Source: Botryococcus braunii (taxonomy: Eukaryota; Chlorophyta; Trebouxiophyceae). From it: a DNA stretch of 17,500 nt. Below, in pieces: positions 8,866-16,717 of the stretch. Position numbers and translations under genes: made by a program. The stretch is taken from positions 165,859-183,358 of the forward strand of contig KV908417.1 of the NCBI GenBank assembly GCA_002005505.1, written 5' to 3'. The notes beneath the pieces were generated by a model. That model was not told the DNA's origin, did not search any database, and saw nothing but the letters and a program-made list of their open reading frames with translations. Position 1 is the stretch's first letter. The number at the start of each line of letters is the position of its first letter.

Positions 8866-8951
8866 AAAGGGTCACCGTGGGAGTGCGGAGCGGCAGATCC
8901 TGCGGGAGCTGCTGGCGGCCACTCTCAAGGCCATGGGCGAGGAGGACATCT
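8866..8951 (+). repeat. Defective copy of the E10 5' part
   Basis: ATTCCAAAGGGT then GGAGCGGCAGATCCTGCGGG, continuing through GGCCATGGGCGAGGAGGACATC, copies intron and exon sequence at 9073-9174. In frame it reads ERQILRELLAATLKAMGEED and then I followed by TGA where E10 has CGG. The acceptor CAG is replaced (GTGCGGAG). It is therefore a pseudo-exon. Confidence 0.93.
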
Positions 8952-9108
8952 GATTATAAATTTTTTCTCTTTCTCTTTAACGAAAACTCGATTAAAAGTT
9001 TCGTTTCCCCTTAACTGAACAATTTTCGGTTTTAGTTTTTGTTGAGATTTTACTTAATTTTGTTTTGTAGTAATTCCAAAGGGTTGAATGTCCCTGTTGG
9101 ACGGGCAG

Positions 9109-9238
9109 GCGGAGCGGCAGATCCTGCGGGAGCTGCTGGCGGGCTCGCTCAAGGCGATGGGCGAGGAGGACATCCGGCCCGAGGCCACCCCCTTCGGGCA
9201 CGGCATCTGCCGCCACTTTGCGCTCCTGTTCGCCGCGG
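9109..9238 (+). CDS. TRRAP: TRRAP/Tra1 exon E10
   Basis: Acceptor GACGGGCAG, phase 0. Reads AERQILRELLAGSLKAMGEE, then FGHGICRHFALLFAAG. It corresponds to animal 'ARKTFEQALTGAFMSAVIKDLRP...LIRHYTMVAVAQ', and closer still to the plant form ending 'CRHFAM.F'. The donor is GCGG|GTGAGC, phase 1 (one base of a Gly codon). A defective copy of the 5' part lies upstream (8866-8951) and a copy of the 3' part plus intron lies downstream (9700-9795). Confidence 0.88.
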
Positions 9239-9699
9239 GTGAGCGCCCGCGCTGCCACCCCTCTCTTGCGGGAGATCCTAAGGGCGTCTGTTTTCAGGGT
9301 GGCCAGAGATGGTTAATTAGTAAGGCGTGACTTACTAAGTACCCTAGTAATCTTAGACCTTGTAAGGCGTGTCCAGGCGTCATAGTGGTTGCACATGAAG
9401 GTCTTCTTATGTGTTTTTTGTCGTGTAGGGGCCCGTCGACGTGGCGGCATTGTGCTTTGCCTCCTGAGCTGTCTCGTTTCTTTGGTTTTCTCTGCATTTA
9501 GAATAAGGAGTGAAGCCTATCCTAATATTATTCATTTTTTTTATCGCACACCTTAAATCGCAATCGCACATCATAAATCTTGCATGCGGGCACGCGAAAG
9601 TTTTTTCAATTGTTTCCTTTTTTTTGTTTTTAATTGTCTCCCCCCCCCTCTTATTTATGTGATTTTGGGAGAACCGTTTCTTGGATTCGGTTTTGCAAC

Positions 9700-9800
9700 C
9701 TCTTCGAGCACGGCATCTGCCGTCACTTCGCACTCCCACTGGCTGCGGGTGGGGGCTGCCCCGGCGCTCGCACCCATCTTGTGCGGGATATGCCAAGGCG
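9700..9800 (+). repeat. Copy of the E10 3' edge plus intron start
   Basis: CGAGCACGGCATCTGCCGTC, then ACTTCGCACTCC and GGCTGCGGGTG, matches E10 at 9196-9241. The match continues into intron sequence (GCTGCCCC, TTGTGCGGGATATGCCAAGGCG against TTGCGGGAGATCCTAAGGGCG), so the duplicated segment spanned the donor. Between 9300 and 9699 I see no gene. Confidence 0.88.
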
Positions 9801-9935
9801 TGCCAGGAGGTGTCTGAGGTGGTTGAGATGGTTAAGGTGGTTGAGGTGTCTAAGGCGGTTAAGGTGGTTAAGATGGCAAAGGTGTTTATGATGTCTAAGG
9901 TGGTTAAGGCGGTTGAGGTGACATAAGGTGCTGAT
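9794..9935. repeat. 9-bp AAGGTGGTT repeat
   Basis: About fifteen diverged units of AAGGTGGTT / GAGGTGGTT. The open frame through it (Val-Val-Lys-like) is a by-product of the period-9 repeat. Confidence 0.8.
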
Positions 9936-9997
9936 GGTGGTTAACGTTGTGAAGGGGTCTATTGTCTGCAAGTTGCCGAATCCAGTCGCAAAATAAT

Positions 9998-10182
9998 CAC
10001 ATCACGCCACGCCACGTCGCGTCACGTCACGTCACGCCACGATACGTCACGCCATGCCATGTTGCGTCACACCATGCCACGCCACAATACGCCACGTCAC
10101 ACCATGCCACGCCACGTCACGCCACATCACGCCACGAAACGTCATGTCTTGTCAATGTCATATCATATCATATCATATAATA
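9998..10182. repeat. Pentanucleotide (CACGY)n array, then ATATC repeats
   Basis: About thirty units of CACGC/CACGT/CATGC in register to about 10145, followed by TATCATATCATATCAT. Intron 10. Confidence 0.88.
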
Positions 10183-10261
10183 TGTCTGTTTCACGCCTCT
10201 TTATACAGGACTGAAGGATTCAATGCCGAAATAGTAAACCCGGAGGGAGGGGGTAATGCAG

Positions 10262-10380
10262 GAGCGCAATCGCCCCCGCCAGCCCTTCCCAGCACTGCAA
10301 ATGCAACAGAGCGGGCAAATGCGAGGACATGGCCCCTCCGGGAGTTGGATGTGTACCTCTTCCTGGACGCCGTCATCATG
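10262..10380 (+). CDS. TRRAP: TRRAP/Tra1 exon E11
   Basis: I chose the acceptor AATGCAG at 10261 because it supplies the two bases needed after the phase-1 end of E10. The AG at 10209 would be out of phase. Reads AQSPPPALPSTANATERA, a low-complexity linker, then RELDVYLFLDAVIM, equivalent to TRRAP 'MDPLVLIDAIAICMAYEEKEL'. The donor is ATC ATG|GTGAGG, strong, phase 0. The equivalent linker in animals is also variable. A tRNA T-arm-like sequence lies just past the donor (see findings). Confidence 0.75.
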
Positions 10381-10467
10381 GTGAGGGGCGCGGGTTCAAA
10401 TCCCGCAGATGCCATAGCACCTGGTGAAGAACGTTGACCACTTTTTTCCCCCATCAACACCTTGAGC

Positions 10468-10469
<2 letters not shown>

Positions 10470-10550
<81 letters not shown>
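10470..10550. repeat. (GT)n microsatellite
   Basis: Pure GT array about 90 bp after the E11 donor in the shortest complete intron of the window apart from introns 1 and 17 (339 bp). Confidence 0.95.
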
Positions 10551-10719
10551 GGCGTGCCTCAAAAAATGCTGTTACGGGTTTGTGTGCCTGTAAAAAAACG
10601 GGGGGAGAAGGCTTGCTGGGCGACAGTTTGTCTGAATGACCGGAGATGAGTAATCTAGAAGTGATCTAGAAGTTTTATAGGGTTTTCTTAGATTTTTTTG
10701 GGAATCTCTGTGCGCGCAG

Positions 10720-10869
10720 GTGCTGGTGGATGAGAGCGGGGAGAAGGCTCGCCAGGCGGCTGTGGAGGCAATCACCATTTTCACAGAGACGCTCATGTTG
10801 GTCGTCAAGAAGCAGATTCAGCTTACTAAGGCACCCGAGGAGAAGATGGGGCCTCCCCCCTCCCTCCCG
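10720..10869 (+). CDS. TRRAP: TRRAP/Tra1 exon E12
   Basis: Acceptor TGTGCGCGCAG, phase 0. Reads VLVDESGEKARQAAVEAITI, then FTETLMLVVKKQIQLTK. It matches TRRAP 'EEKELCKIGEVALAVIFDVASIILGSKE'. The exon ends in the Pro-rich GPPPSLP with donor CCG|GTGAGG, phase 0. No edge copy of this exon was recognised nearby. Confidence 0.85.
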
Positions 10870-10966
10870 GTGAGGCCTGCGGGACCTCTAGGGTTTCGGA
10901 CTAGGGTTTCATGGGTTGCCATGCTTTGATATGGGGTTTTTTTGGTCGTATTGTTTTCCTCTTCAT

Positions 10967-10968
<2 letters not shown>

Positions 10969-11043
<75 letters not shown>
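10969..11043. repeat. (GT)n microsatellite
   Basis: Pure GT array about 100 bp after the E12 donor, ending in GCGCATGTGCGTGC. Confidence 0.95.
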
Positions 11044-11045
<2 letters not shown>

Positions 11046-11282
11046 ATGTGCGTGCCTGTATTTCCCTCTTCTTTTCTTCCTGCTATAGTAATCCTGGTTA
11101 TTCGCATAAAATATATGTTCCGTCCTCGAGTCTTCGTTGGAGTCTCTGCTGATATGTTTTAGTGTTATTCCTTGCTTATTCATTTGATCTCTTCTCCAGG
11201 TAGCGAGTCTTTGCTGACATCCGGCAGTGTTGCAGTCCCTCATAGGGTACCCAGTCCCTGATGGGGTACCCAGCCTCTCTTG

Positions 11283-11478
11283 CCTCAAAACAAGAATCAA
11301 CAGATAGTGCTCGCAAAGAAGGGCGCGTATGTCGCCCATGTGATTCACGTGGCCATGACTGTTCACGGGTACCGCAGGTGGGAGCCCGAGATGGAAAAGC
11401 CGCCTTCAAACCCAAAGTTCGCGCCAGAGTGCGTTTTCAGTGTCCCATTCCTTTCTGCAAAAGGGGATCAGTTTAGAG
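11283..11478 (+). other. Unexplained open, coding-like patch in intron 12
   Basis: One frame is open from 11280 and reads QQIVLAKKGAYVAHVIHVAM then TVHGYRRWEPEMEKPPS. The base composition is mixed and non-repetitive, unlike its surroundings. I recognise no family. It is not needed between E12 and E13, whose proteins join directly in the family alignment. A possible donor CCGCAG|GTGGGA lies at about 11380. It could be an alternative exon, a remnant of another sequence, or chance. Confidence 0.3.
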
Positions 11479-11515
11479 CGCATCCCCCTTCTCTCTCCCC
11501 CCCCCCAACCAATTT

Positions 11516-11582
11516 GTTTGTTTGGTTGGTTGGTTGTTGCTGTTGTTGTTGTTGCGGTGGTTGTTGTTGTTGTTGCAGTTAC
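11516..11582. repeat. (GTTG/GTT)n repeats
   Basis: TTTGTTTGGTTGGTTGG grades into GTTGTTGTT units. Intron 12. Confidence 0.85.
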
Positions 11583-11674
11583 AACTGTGTACTTGTCTTG
11601 GCACACAGGGATTCAAAGGTTGTATGATAATTGTAAGTAACGTTATCATTAATTATTATGATATGAAACATCAA

Positions 11675-11845
11675 CGGCGGCGGTGAGGGCAGGGGTGAAG
11701 GCCCGGGGGGCCGGGGGGTACGCGTGGGGTGGGGGTGGGGGTGCGGCCGTGGGCGTGAGTGGGGGTTGTGGGTGTTGAGAGGGGGGTGGGGGTGTGGGTG
11801 TGGGTGGGGTTGGGGGTGGTGGTAGGGGTGGGGTGGGGGCCTGCA
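11675..11845. repeat. G-rich GGGTGTGGGG tract
   Basis: About 170 bp in which the + strand carries very many GGG-GGGGGG runs separated by one to three bases, a strong G-quadruplex candidate on the transcribed RNA. Degenerate, no fixed unit. Confidence 0.85.
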
Positions 11846-11928
11846 ATAAAAAATTATTTTATTAACGGAGGTGAGGGAGCGAGAAGGGGTTGACAGCGGC
11901 AGCAATGCAGTGGCAGTAGCAGTAGGAC

Positions 11929-11930
11929 TA

Positions 11931-11976
<46 letters not shown>

Positions 11977-12330
11977 TTGATTATGAGGATGGGTTTGGCG
12001 ATGAGGATAGAATGGCTATGATGATGATGATAATGATGATGATGATGATGATGAGGAGGAGTATGACATTGATGATGATGTTGATGTTGACACCATTGGC
12101 GACAACGACTCCCAACAACAACAACAACAGCGAAAAACGATTATGATGAAAACCACCAACCAACAACCACCAACACCAACCACCAACGACCAACATTAAT
12201 CACGAACCTCCAACAACAACACCAACCGCCAATCAACCAATCACGAAACACCAGCAACAACAACAACAAACCATAGTTTAAACAACAACGACGACGACAA
12301 TAACAACAGCAACAAAATTTAAGGGAGCAC
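11929..12330. repeat. (GAT)n, (ACA/ACC)n trinucleotide clusters
   Basis: GAT repeats (about 11929-11976, with looser copies to 12085) are followed by CAACAA/CACCAA repeats to about 12310. Frames through them give poly-Asp or poly-Met runs. There is no evidence that they are translated. Confidence 0.85.
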
Positions 12331-12390
12331 TAACAGAAGCATTAAACAAAATGAAATCCTAATGGGGATGAGGGGGCCGGGGCGCGGCAG

Positions 12391-12517
12391 CTGACGGGGG
12401 ACGGCAGCATCCCGCAAGTGGTGGAGGAGCTGCTGCTGAGGGCGCTGCACTGCTGCTTCCGAGACACTGGGCCGCCCGCCTGGGCGCCCTCCACGCCATC
12501 CGCGCCTTCATTTCCTT
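12391..12517 (+). CDS. TRRAP: TRRAP/Tra1 exon E13, with an apparent 1-base deletion
   Basis: Acceptor CGCGGCAG, phase 0 from E12. Frame A reads SIPQVVEELLLRALHCCFRD, which matches TRRAP 'FSYIVERLCACCYEQ'. Near 12466-12468 the family match jumps frame: WAARLGALHAIRAFIS, matching 'AWYAKLGGVVSIKFL', is read from 12468. One missing base between the Asp codon and the Trp codon explains this. The donor TT|GTAACG ends in phase 2 only in the second frame, and E14 then completes a Leu codon exactly, so both halves are anchored. It could be a sequencing or assembly error, a real frameshift allele, or a pseudogenised copy. Confidence 0.8.
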
Positions 12518-12526
12518 GTAACGCCT

Positions 12527-12564
12527 CCCCTCTCTCTTCCCCCCCCCCTCTCTCTCTCTCTCCC

Positions 12565-12604
<40 letters not shown>

Positions 12605-12821
12605 CTCTCTCCTCTCTCTCTCTCTCCTCTCTCCTCCTCTCTCTCTCTCTCTCCCCCCCCCCCTCTCTCCCCCCCCCCCCCCCCCCCTCCTCCCCCCCCC
12701 TCTCTCTCTCTCCCCTCCCCCCCCCCCCCCTCTCTCTCTCCTCTCTCTCCTCTCCCCTCTCTCTCCCCCCTCCCCCTCTCTCTCTCTCTCCTCCTCTCTC
12801 CTCCTCTCCTCTCTCTCTCTC

Positions 12822-12878
<57 letters not shown>

Positions 12879-13018
12879 TCCTCCTCCTCTCTCCCTCCCT
12901 CTCTCTCTCTCCCCCCCCCCCCCCCTCCCTCTCTCTCTCTCTCTCTCCTCCCTCTCTCCCCCCCCCCCCCCCCCCCCCCCCCCCTCTCTCTCCCTCTCTC
13001 TGGGGGGGGGGGGGGGCC
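12527..13018. repeat. ~490-bp CT/C polypyrimidine tract ending in poly-G
   Basis: Alternating (CT)n and poly-C runs, the longest C run being about 48 bases, starting about 10 bp after the E13 donor. It ends with a G run of about 15. The tract fills most of intron 13. Exact lengths in such sequence are doubtful. Confidence 0.95.
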
Positions 13019-13169
13019 CCTCTTGTCTTTTCCTAAATCGGGGACATGGGGGAAACGGGAAGGGAAAAAGGAAAAAAGAAAAGTAGAAGTGAAAAAGGGG
13101 GAGAAAAAGGAGAAAAACTCCAGTAAAAATTTGACTCATGCTGGCCTTTTTTGGGGGGGGGGGGGGCAG

Positions 13170-13272
13170 GCTGCCGAAGGAGTACTTGCGGGCGCGCTCG
13201 CACCTCTTCCTGCGCGGCTTATTCGCCCTCCAGCGTGGACTCCCTGACCATGCCACTGCCGAGCGAGCCCAG
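13170..13272 (+). CDS. TRRAP: TRRAP/Tra1 exon E14
   Basis: Acceptor GGGGGCAG after poly-G, entering with one base (phase 2). Reads LPKEYLRARSHLFLRGLFAL, then QRGLPDHATAERAQ. It matches TRRAP 'ERLPLTWVLQNQQTFLKALLFVMMDLTGEVSNGA'. The donor is GCC CAG|GTCCAA, phase 0. A second, slightly diverged copy with the same downstream intron sequence follows at 13327-13440; it has no usable acceptor directly upstream. Confidence 0.88.
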
Positions 13273-13326
13273 GTCCAAACCCCTGAAAATCCCAAGTCTT
13301 AACCCTTACTTTTATGCTGTCAAAAA

Positions 13327-13490
13327 CCCCACTCGCACCTCTTCCTGCGCGGCTTGTTCGCCCTCCAGCGTAGACTTACCGATCATGCCACTGCAGAGCG
13401 CAGCCAGGTTCGAGCCCTGGAAACTCCAAGTCTTACTTCCATCAAGAAGTGAAGCCCCTGCGCGCACCTCTCCCTGTGCGGCCTGCCCGA
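13327..13490 (+). repeat. Copies of the E14 3' part plus intron
   Basis: At 13333-13407 the frame SHLFLRGLFALQRRLTDHAT then AERSQ is nearly intact and is followed by GT. Homology continues into the intron (AAACTCCAAGTCTTAC against GAAAATCCCAAGTCTTAAC). A third, short copy (CGCACCTCTCCCTGTGCGGC) is at about 13460-13480. None has a convincing acceptor. Confidence 0.9.
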
Positions 13491-13825
13491 CGGATAATTA
13501 CTAAAGCACAATGTGGCATGACTAAAGCCGATGCCATAATGGGGGCCTCCAGCTAGTTCCGGCATTGGATGGTCTACTGGGCAAATATTTTAGTAAAGCA
13601 TGACTAAAAGCATGACTAAAGGCCATGACACGGCCTTAGTCGTGGTTGCGGGGCCGGACAGCCTGCTGCGCAAGGTATTTCTAGGACATGACGAAGGCCA
13701 TGACTAAAGTTGGTGTCACACTGGAGGCATTCAGGTAGTTGCGGCGCTGGACAGCCTGCTGAGAAATTATTACTAAGGCATGACTAAGGAATAACTAAAG
13801 CACGTGTCATAATGGGGCCCTTCAG
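13490..13825 (+). repeat. ~95-105-bp repeats carrying the E15 acceptor and start
   Basis: Each unit holds (ATT)ACTAAAGCATGACTAAAG, an ATGGGGGCCTTCAG-like acceptor and a worn version of the E15 start (GTAGTTGCGGCGCTGGACAG). Copies start near 13550, 13640 and 13735, and the real exon is at 13826. The third copy keeps VVAALDSLL intact before reading into ATTATTACTAA. Confidence 0.88.
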
Positions 13826-14029
13826 GTAGTCGCTGCGCTGGACAGCCTGCTGGAAAAGATATTACTAAACGGAAGGCCGCCTCCATTCAAGATTCCGGAA
13901 ACTGAGCCAGGCTCCCCTGAAACCGGTCCCGGAGTCCCCCCAGAGCCTTCTTCCATGGGTACCCTGGGGGCCAGCCCTCTACCCCAGCCATCAGCTTCAG
14001 CTGCTCCGGCGGCAGAGTCCCCTGCTCAG
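13826..14029 (+). CDS. TRRAP: TRRAP/Tra1 exon E15
   Basis: Acceptor CCCTTCAG, phase 0. Starts VVAALDSLLEK, equivalent to TRRAP 'AVAMAKTTLEQLLMRC'. It then runs into a Pro/Ser/Glu-rich segment (ETEPGSPETGPGVPPEPSS, QPSASAAPAAESPAQ) in place of the animal 'PLKDEERAEEIVAAQ' linker. The donor is GCT CAG|GTCCCC, phase 0. The frame continues open past it to about 14106, so the 3' limit is less sure than the start. Three worn copies of the exon start lie in the upstream intron. Confidence 0.75.
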
Positions 14030-14103
14030 GTCCCCCCGCTCGGCCCCCCCCCCCCCCACACACACACTTCCTCTTCCCAATCTCAGCCAAGGAAGCCACT
14101 CCT

Positions 14104-14310
14104 CTGAACGTACAACACTTCCATGAACGTACAACACTTGTATGAACGTACAATATTTGTCTGCAGGTACAGGACCTCTATCAAAGTACAACACTTCCAT
14201 AAACGTACAATGTTCTTTGAACATACAACAGTCATATGAACGTACAACAGTTCTATTAATTCACATCACTTTTATGAAGGTACAGCACTTTTATGAACGT
14301 ACAAGGTTCA
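14104..14310. repeat. ~21-bp ATGAACGTACAACACTT minisatellite
   Basis: About ten units of ATGAACGTACAACACTT(C/T) with substitutions and small indels. Intron 15. Confidence 0.9.
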
Positions 14311-14354
14311 ACGTTTTTTGTTCTGTGTTTATTGTCGTGAATGGTTAGAAAAGG

Positions 14355-14605
14355 AAGGAAAACTACAAATGTACCAGGGACGAATGACGGAATGATTTAT
14401 TGGATGGATCAGTCATTGCACGACCGAGTGGGACTGAATGGCTGGAAAATTACAAATGTACGAGTGACAAATGACGGAATGATTTATTGGATGGATCTGT
14501 CATTGCACGACCGAGTAGGACTGAATGGCTGGAAAATTACAAATGTACGAGTGACGAATGAAGGAATGATTTATTGAATGGATCAGTCATTGCATGACCG
14601 AGTGA
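14355..14605. repeat. 87-bp tandem repeat, about 3 copies
   Basis: Copies start with GA(C/A)GGAATGATTTATTG at 14386, 14473 and 14560, a constant 87-bp spacing with about 95% identity. Because 87 is a multiple of three, one frame stays open over two full units (GMIYWMD, SLHDRVGLNGWKITNV). Confidence 0.93.
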
Positions 14606-15100
14606 GTTTGAAATTGATGGTTGGATTGATCAAATGCCCCTTGTTGAGCAAATGAGCCATTGAAGCGGGTTATGTATGGCCTCCGCCAAAATCTCTCGGG
14701 CACCACAATCGCAATATCGCCCACACTCGCAATAACCCAAAACCCTAACCCTAACCCTAACCCGAATCCCGTAGACACGCCTTCCTTTCATTCAATTGGA
14801 CGTCGGCGCTCGGAGAAAGTAATTGACTCTCTCTGACTTGGTTTCCAGGGTTCTGAACCCTAATTCAAACCGATCGAGGCGGGAACCAAGAACAAAGTCC
14901 GTACAAAATTCTTACAATACGCTACATTGAAGACTGAAAAAGTAAGGAGAGCAATCGTGAGAGTAAAGGGGGTTGGGCCGGAGCACAAGGGCTGTGGGTT
15001 TGCCCAAGTGCGCAAAACCCTAGTTCCCTACCGTCTGCCCAGCAGGTGAAACCTTTAACCCTAAAATAAAAATAATAAAAACCCTGAGTTTGCTCAGCAG
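14606..15100 (+). other. Rest of intron 15 with a telomere-like motif
   Basis: No gene seen. ACCCTAACCCTAACCCTAAC at about 14743-14762 is three perfect CCCTAA units. Single CCCTAA/CCCTA motifs recur at 14858, 15016 and 15057. The sequence is otherwise unique and AT-richer than the exons. Confidence 0.7.
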
Positions 15101-15388
15101 GTCGTCGACGTGAAGGTGGTCACGGAGCCCGCGCCTGCAACCGCATCGGATGCGGGTCCCCAGGGTCCCGCACCGGGTCCCTCGTCTGTGTCCGCTCCAG
15201 CTCAGGCTCCCGCTGCAGGTCCCCCGCACCCACACACGGGGCAACCAGACGCCCCCGGGTCCGCGGGTCTCCCTCCCTTGAGCCCCATGGGCCCCGCGGG
15301 AGTTCGCCTGGGGGACCGGGGCCATCCCAAGTTCTCCCCCGCTGTCCCGACCGACCCCAAACAGCGCATGATACACATGATGGTCCAG
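15101..15388 (+). CDS. TRRAP: TRRAP/Tra1 exon E16, Pro/Ala-rich linker
   Basis: Acceptor GCTCAGCAG, phase 0. Opens VVDVKVVTEPAPAT, then a long Pro/Ala/Gly-rich stretch of about 60 residues, ending DPKQRMIHMMVQ with donor CAG|GTTAGC (phase 0). The ending joins E17 as MMVQ-ISCQEMMTSR, equivalent to TRRAP 'FHHVTHDLVREVTSPN'. The low-complexity stretch is longer than in animal TRRAP, so with E15 it forms a lineage-specific linker between two HEAT blocks. Its last ~25 bases and donor recur four times downstream. Confidence 0.75.
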
Positions 15389-15690
15389 GTTAGCTCCCCT
15401 CCCCCCCCCCCCCCCCCAAACCCCCGGGGGGCCCCCCCCCAACCCCCGGGGGGGCCCAAATCATACACATGATGGTCCAGGTCAGCTCCCCTCCCCCCCC
15501 CTCCGCCCCGGGGGGGTCTCTATCATACACATGATGGTCCAGGTCAGCTCCTCTCCCCCCCCCCCTCTCCCCCGGGGGTCTCTATCATACACATGGTGGT
15601 CCAGGTCAGCTCCCCTCCCCCCTCCCCCCCCCCCCTCGGGGGGGCAATCATACACATGATGGTCCAGGTCAGCTCCCCTCCCCCACCCCC
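15389..15690 (+). repeat. ~62-bp repeats carrying the end of E16 and its donor
   Basis: ATACACATGATGGTCCAGGT at the end of E16 (from about 15371) recurs at about 15464, 15524, 15588 (ATGGTGGTC variant) and 15650. Each is followed by CAGCTCC(C/T)CTCCCCCC and a C-rich, G-ended spacer. All keep CAG|GT, so five consecutive near-identical donors are present. From 15691 to 16117 I see no gene. Confidence 0.93.
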
Positions 15691-16117
15691 CACCCCCCCC
15701 CCCGCGCGGGCCTCCATCTCCCCCATCCCTGGGGCTCCCGCATATATTGTTCAAGCCCCAATGGATACATTACACAAATGGATGAAATGTGCCATCCCCC
15801 CTTCCCCTATTTCAAAACTGATACCCTAAGCAATCGCAAATAAACTCTGACCAAAGAAGAATAAAGAGTAACCCCCCACCCCCCCCCCCGGCCCCTTTTC
15901 CCCCACATTGCCCCCACTTCTCCTACCAGCCCCGCATCCCATATTGGCCCCGTGGCGGGAGGGAGCGTGCCTTAACTGCAGCCTAACTTCTTGCGCGAGG
16001 GTGGATAAATGTATGCCCTTACCAATGTAGTCACTTAAATTTACCGGAATGCCGTTACTAAGGTAATTAGTAAATTGAAGGAATGATGAGAGATGTCCCG
16101 GGGGGTGGGGGGGGCAG

Positions 16118-16372
16118 ATATCGTGCCAGGAGATGATGACGTCGCGCGGCCTCCCGCAAGTACGCTCGATGGCGGAGCGTGTACTGCGGGCGGTACGGCA
16201 GCTGACGGGGCAGACGGTGGCGGACCTCATGTCTCCGTTTTTGGAGAAAGTGCTGCCTTCGCTCGAAAAGCGTCGCTTTTGGCCCTTCCGCAACATCGAC
16301 CAGCACTGCGGCGTGCTGACGGTCCTCACCTTCTGCTTGCGGCAGCGCCCCGCCCTCCTCACCCTCAACTCG
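16118..16372 (+). CDS. TRRAP: TRRAP/Tra1 exon E17
   Basis: Acceptor GGGGCAG, phase 0. Reads VRSMAERVLRAVRQLTGQTV, then ADLMSPFLEKVLPSLEKRRF and CGVLTVLTFCLRQRPALLTL. It matches TRRAP 'VRKQAMHSLQVLAQVTGKSVTVIMEPHKEVLQDMVPPKKHLLRHQPANAQIGLMEGNTFCTTLQPRLFT', one of the best-conserved parts of the family. The donor is AAC TCG|GTGCGT, phase 0. A worn copy of the 3' edge plus intron start is at 16496-16585. Confidence 0.92.
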
Positions 16373-16495
16373 GTGCGTGTACAAACCCAAAATAGAATTG
16401 AAAGCGTTTGGGATATCTCAAACTCTGAACATCTCAAACCTCTTATTATCAGAAACCGCGATTCGAAAACCCTACATGCATGGGTCTGAAACCCT

Positions 16496-16590
16496 AAACC
16501 GACCAGCACTGTGGGGTGATGACGGTTCTCACGTTCAGCGCCCGGCCCTCGTCACCCTCAACTTGGCGCGTGCAAACCCTAACACGCCAC
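16496..16590 (+). repeat. Worn copy of the E17 3' edge plus intron start
   Basis: CGACCAGCACTGTGGGGTGA then GACGGTTCTCACGTTC and CCGGCCCTCGTCACCCTCAAC matches E17 at 16297-16370. It is followed by TTGGCGCGTGCAAACCCTAA against TCGGTGCGTGTACAAACCCA. A deletion of about 10 bp breaks the frame and the GT is changed to GC. Confidence 0.92.
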
Positions 16591-16717
16591 CCACCGCCCC
16601 ACCTCCACCCACTCACTGCCCCAGCCATAAACTCAAACCCTCCCCCCCCCCCCCACACACACACAAAACTTGGGAAAACCCTGGTTGATACTTCGAGACC
16701 TTGTTGGGGTGGAGTTC

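Noticed and set aside
9794..9935. Coding sequence from Val/Lys-rich frames
   Set aside because: The frames come from a decayed 9-bp repeat, which stays open in several frames by its period.
10320..10415. A complete tRNA gene
   Set aside because: Only a T-arm and 3' acceptor-like strand are present; the 5' acceptor strand and D-arm are missing, and the region is coding exon E11.
12342..13295. 317-residue reverse-strand frame rich in Arg, Glu and Gly
   Set aside because: It is antisense to the CT/C tract and to exons E13 and E14, which are coding on the + strand.
13327..13407. Second E14-like copy as a genuine alternative exon
   Set aside because: The frame is intact and a GT follows, but the upstream sequence (CAAAAACCCCAC) lacks an acceptor, and the protein needs only one copy.
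15690..15829. Open stretch after the E16 repeats (SISPIPGAPAYIVQAPMD) as an exon
   Set aside because: E16 joins E17 directly in frame and in the family alignment, so no exon is needed. I keep it only as an open frame.
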